Made by a program: the position numbers and the translations under genes
Origin: Rhizobium mongolense subsp. loessense
GTDB taxonomy: Bacteria; Pseudomonadota; Alphaproteobacteria; Rhizobiales; Rhizobiaceae
Assembly (NCBI RefSeq): GCF_900099775.1
Contig: NZ_FMTM01000003.1
Location: 124,001 to 188,000, forward strand
Direction of reading: 5' to 3'
DNA: 64,000 nucleotides
In this document: piece by piece, positions 63,608-64,000 of the stretch
How the letters are laid out: every line of letters starts with the position of its first letter
Numbering within the stretch: the stretch's first letter is position 1
Notes under the pieces: model-generated
What the model saw: the letters and a program-made list of their open reading frames with translations, nothing else
What the model was told of the DNA's origin: nothing
Databases searched by the model: none

Positions 63608-63892
63608 ATGATCAAGGTGGTTTACGAGGTCGTTCCCCATGACGGCGGCTGGGCCTACCGGCTGGGAGAAGTCTATTCCGAAGCGTTCCCGTCGCATGCC
63701 GAAGCGCTGGAGGCAGCCCGCATCGTGGCGGCCGAACAGCAGGTCGGCGGCGATTCCGCCGAGATCAGCTGGCAGGACGAGAAAGGCAAATGGCATGAGG
63801 AATATGCCGAAGGCGGCGACCGGCCGGAGACGGAAGTCGTCGATACCAAATGGAAGGGTGGCGGTTCCGCCGATGTCTCTCCGCGTGCCTGA
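63608..63892 (+). CDS. DUF2188 family small protein
   Basis: A 94-residue protein from ATG 63608, with AGGAGAGG a few bases upstream. It begins MIKVVYEVVPHDGGWAYRLG and continues AFPSHAEALEAARIVAAEQQ, the DUF2188 core, then WQDEKGKWHEEYAEGGDRPE. The family is cytoplasmic, small and found in many copies in rhizobia; the function is unknown. The last 108 bases of the window show no complete gene. Confidence 0.88.
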   Translation: MIKVVYEVVPHDGGWAYRLGEVYSEAFPSHAEALEAARIVAAEQQVGGDSAEISWQDEKGKWHEEYAEGGDRPETEVVDTKWKGGGSADVSPRA

Positions 63893-64000
63893 GCCGAGCG
63901 CCCGTTCGACGACTTTGTTGATGAAGCCGCTTTTCCGCGGCATTCAAGCGCAGGCTCTTGCGCGTGGCACGATCTGCCGCATGAAGAAAACATCCTCTGA

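Noticed and set aside
63944-64000. Short open minus-strand frame at the right edge
   Set aside because: Only 57 bases are visible, so a gene entering from outside the window cannot be supported.

Overview
The window is chromosomal DNA of an alphaproteobacterium, most likely a Rhizobium of the R. etli / R. leguminosarum type. The evidence is high GC, Shine-Dalgarno-led genes, rhizobial-type families (BA14K, DUF1059, DUF2188, a ClpS2-type adaptor, a long 50S L25/CTC protein) and gene neighbourhoods such as lgt-midA-pgeF and petABC. I see no rRNA, tRNA, CRISPR array, prophage or intact insertion sequence. Almost everything reads as core chromosome; the only decayed spots are an MFS transporter (about 6.8-8.1 kb) and a toxin-antitoxin remnant (about 63.1-63.4 kb).

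Layout. 0-8 kb: HxlR regulator divergent from a quinone oxidoreductase, an ECF sigma/anti-sigma pair, a TPR protein, a metallophosphoesterase, a Nudix hydrolase, a glutathionyl-hydroquinone reductase, a GNAT enzyme and the broken MFS gene. 8-15 kb: a four-gene minus-strand operon of MoxR ATPase, DUF58, DUF4159/BatA and a large vWA/GATase-like membrane protein. 15-20 kb: DUF1285, CoA pyrophosphatase and CCA-adding enzyme coupled by ATGA overlaps, then hemF and small conserved proteins. 20-30 kb: Na/Pi cotransporter, trmL, two paralogous ABC exporters flanking a lone ribbon-helix-helix protein, and the cytochrome bc1 operon petABC with a clear terminator. 30-43 kb: apt, two MaoC-like hydratases, ychF, clpS2, pth, a GGDEF-EAL protein with a partner solute-binding protein, rplY, a Kazal-domain lipoprotein and prs. 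43-50 kb: a lipoprotein, M24 peptidase, pgeF, midA-type methyltransferase, lgt, a UbiK-like protein, a YbjN protein and proC. 50-64 kb: CsaA-like protein, a sensor kinase/response regulator/MarR cluster (the MarR-regulator order resembles petP-petR), ilvE, SH3 protein, MBL hydrolase, BA14K and cold-shock proteins, an EamA transporter, a sugar dehydrogenase, an aspartate aminotransferase and a DUF2188 protein.

How the genes connect. Respiration (petABC, hemF, the midA-type gene, a UbiK-like factor) is well represented, and the MarR/response-regulator pair may bear on it by analogy with Rhodobacter PetP/PetR. apt and prs share PRPP. rplY, pth and ychF are the familiar translation cluster, here interrupted by signalling genes. 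The most promising under-described unit is the two-gene set of a periplasmic family-3 solute-binding protein and a membrane GGDEF-EAL protein with no transporter genes. It is organised like a ligand-sensing c-di-GMP switch. Other points worth a look are a dense cluster of GANTC (CcrM-type) sites before aatA, a strongly translated 21-residue leader ORF before the first ABC exporter, and an orphan plus-strand terminator near 57.98 kb.
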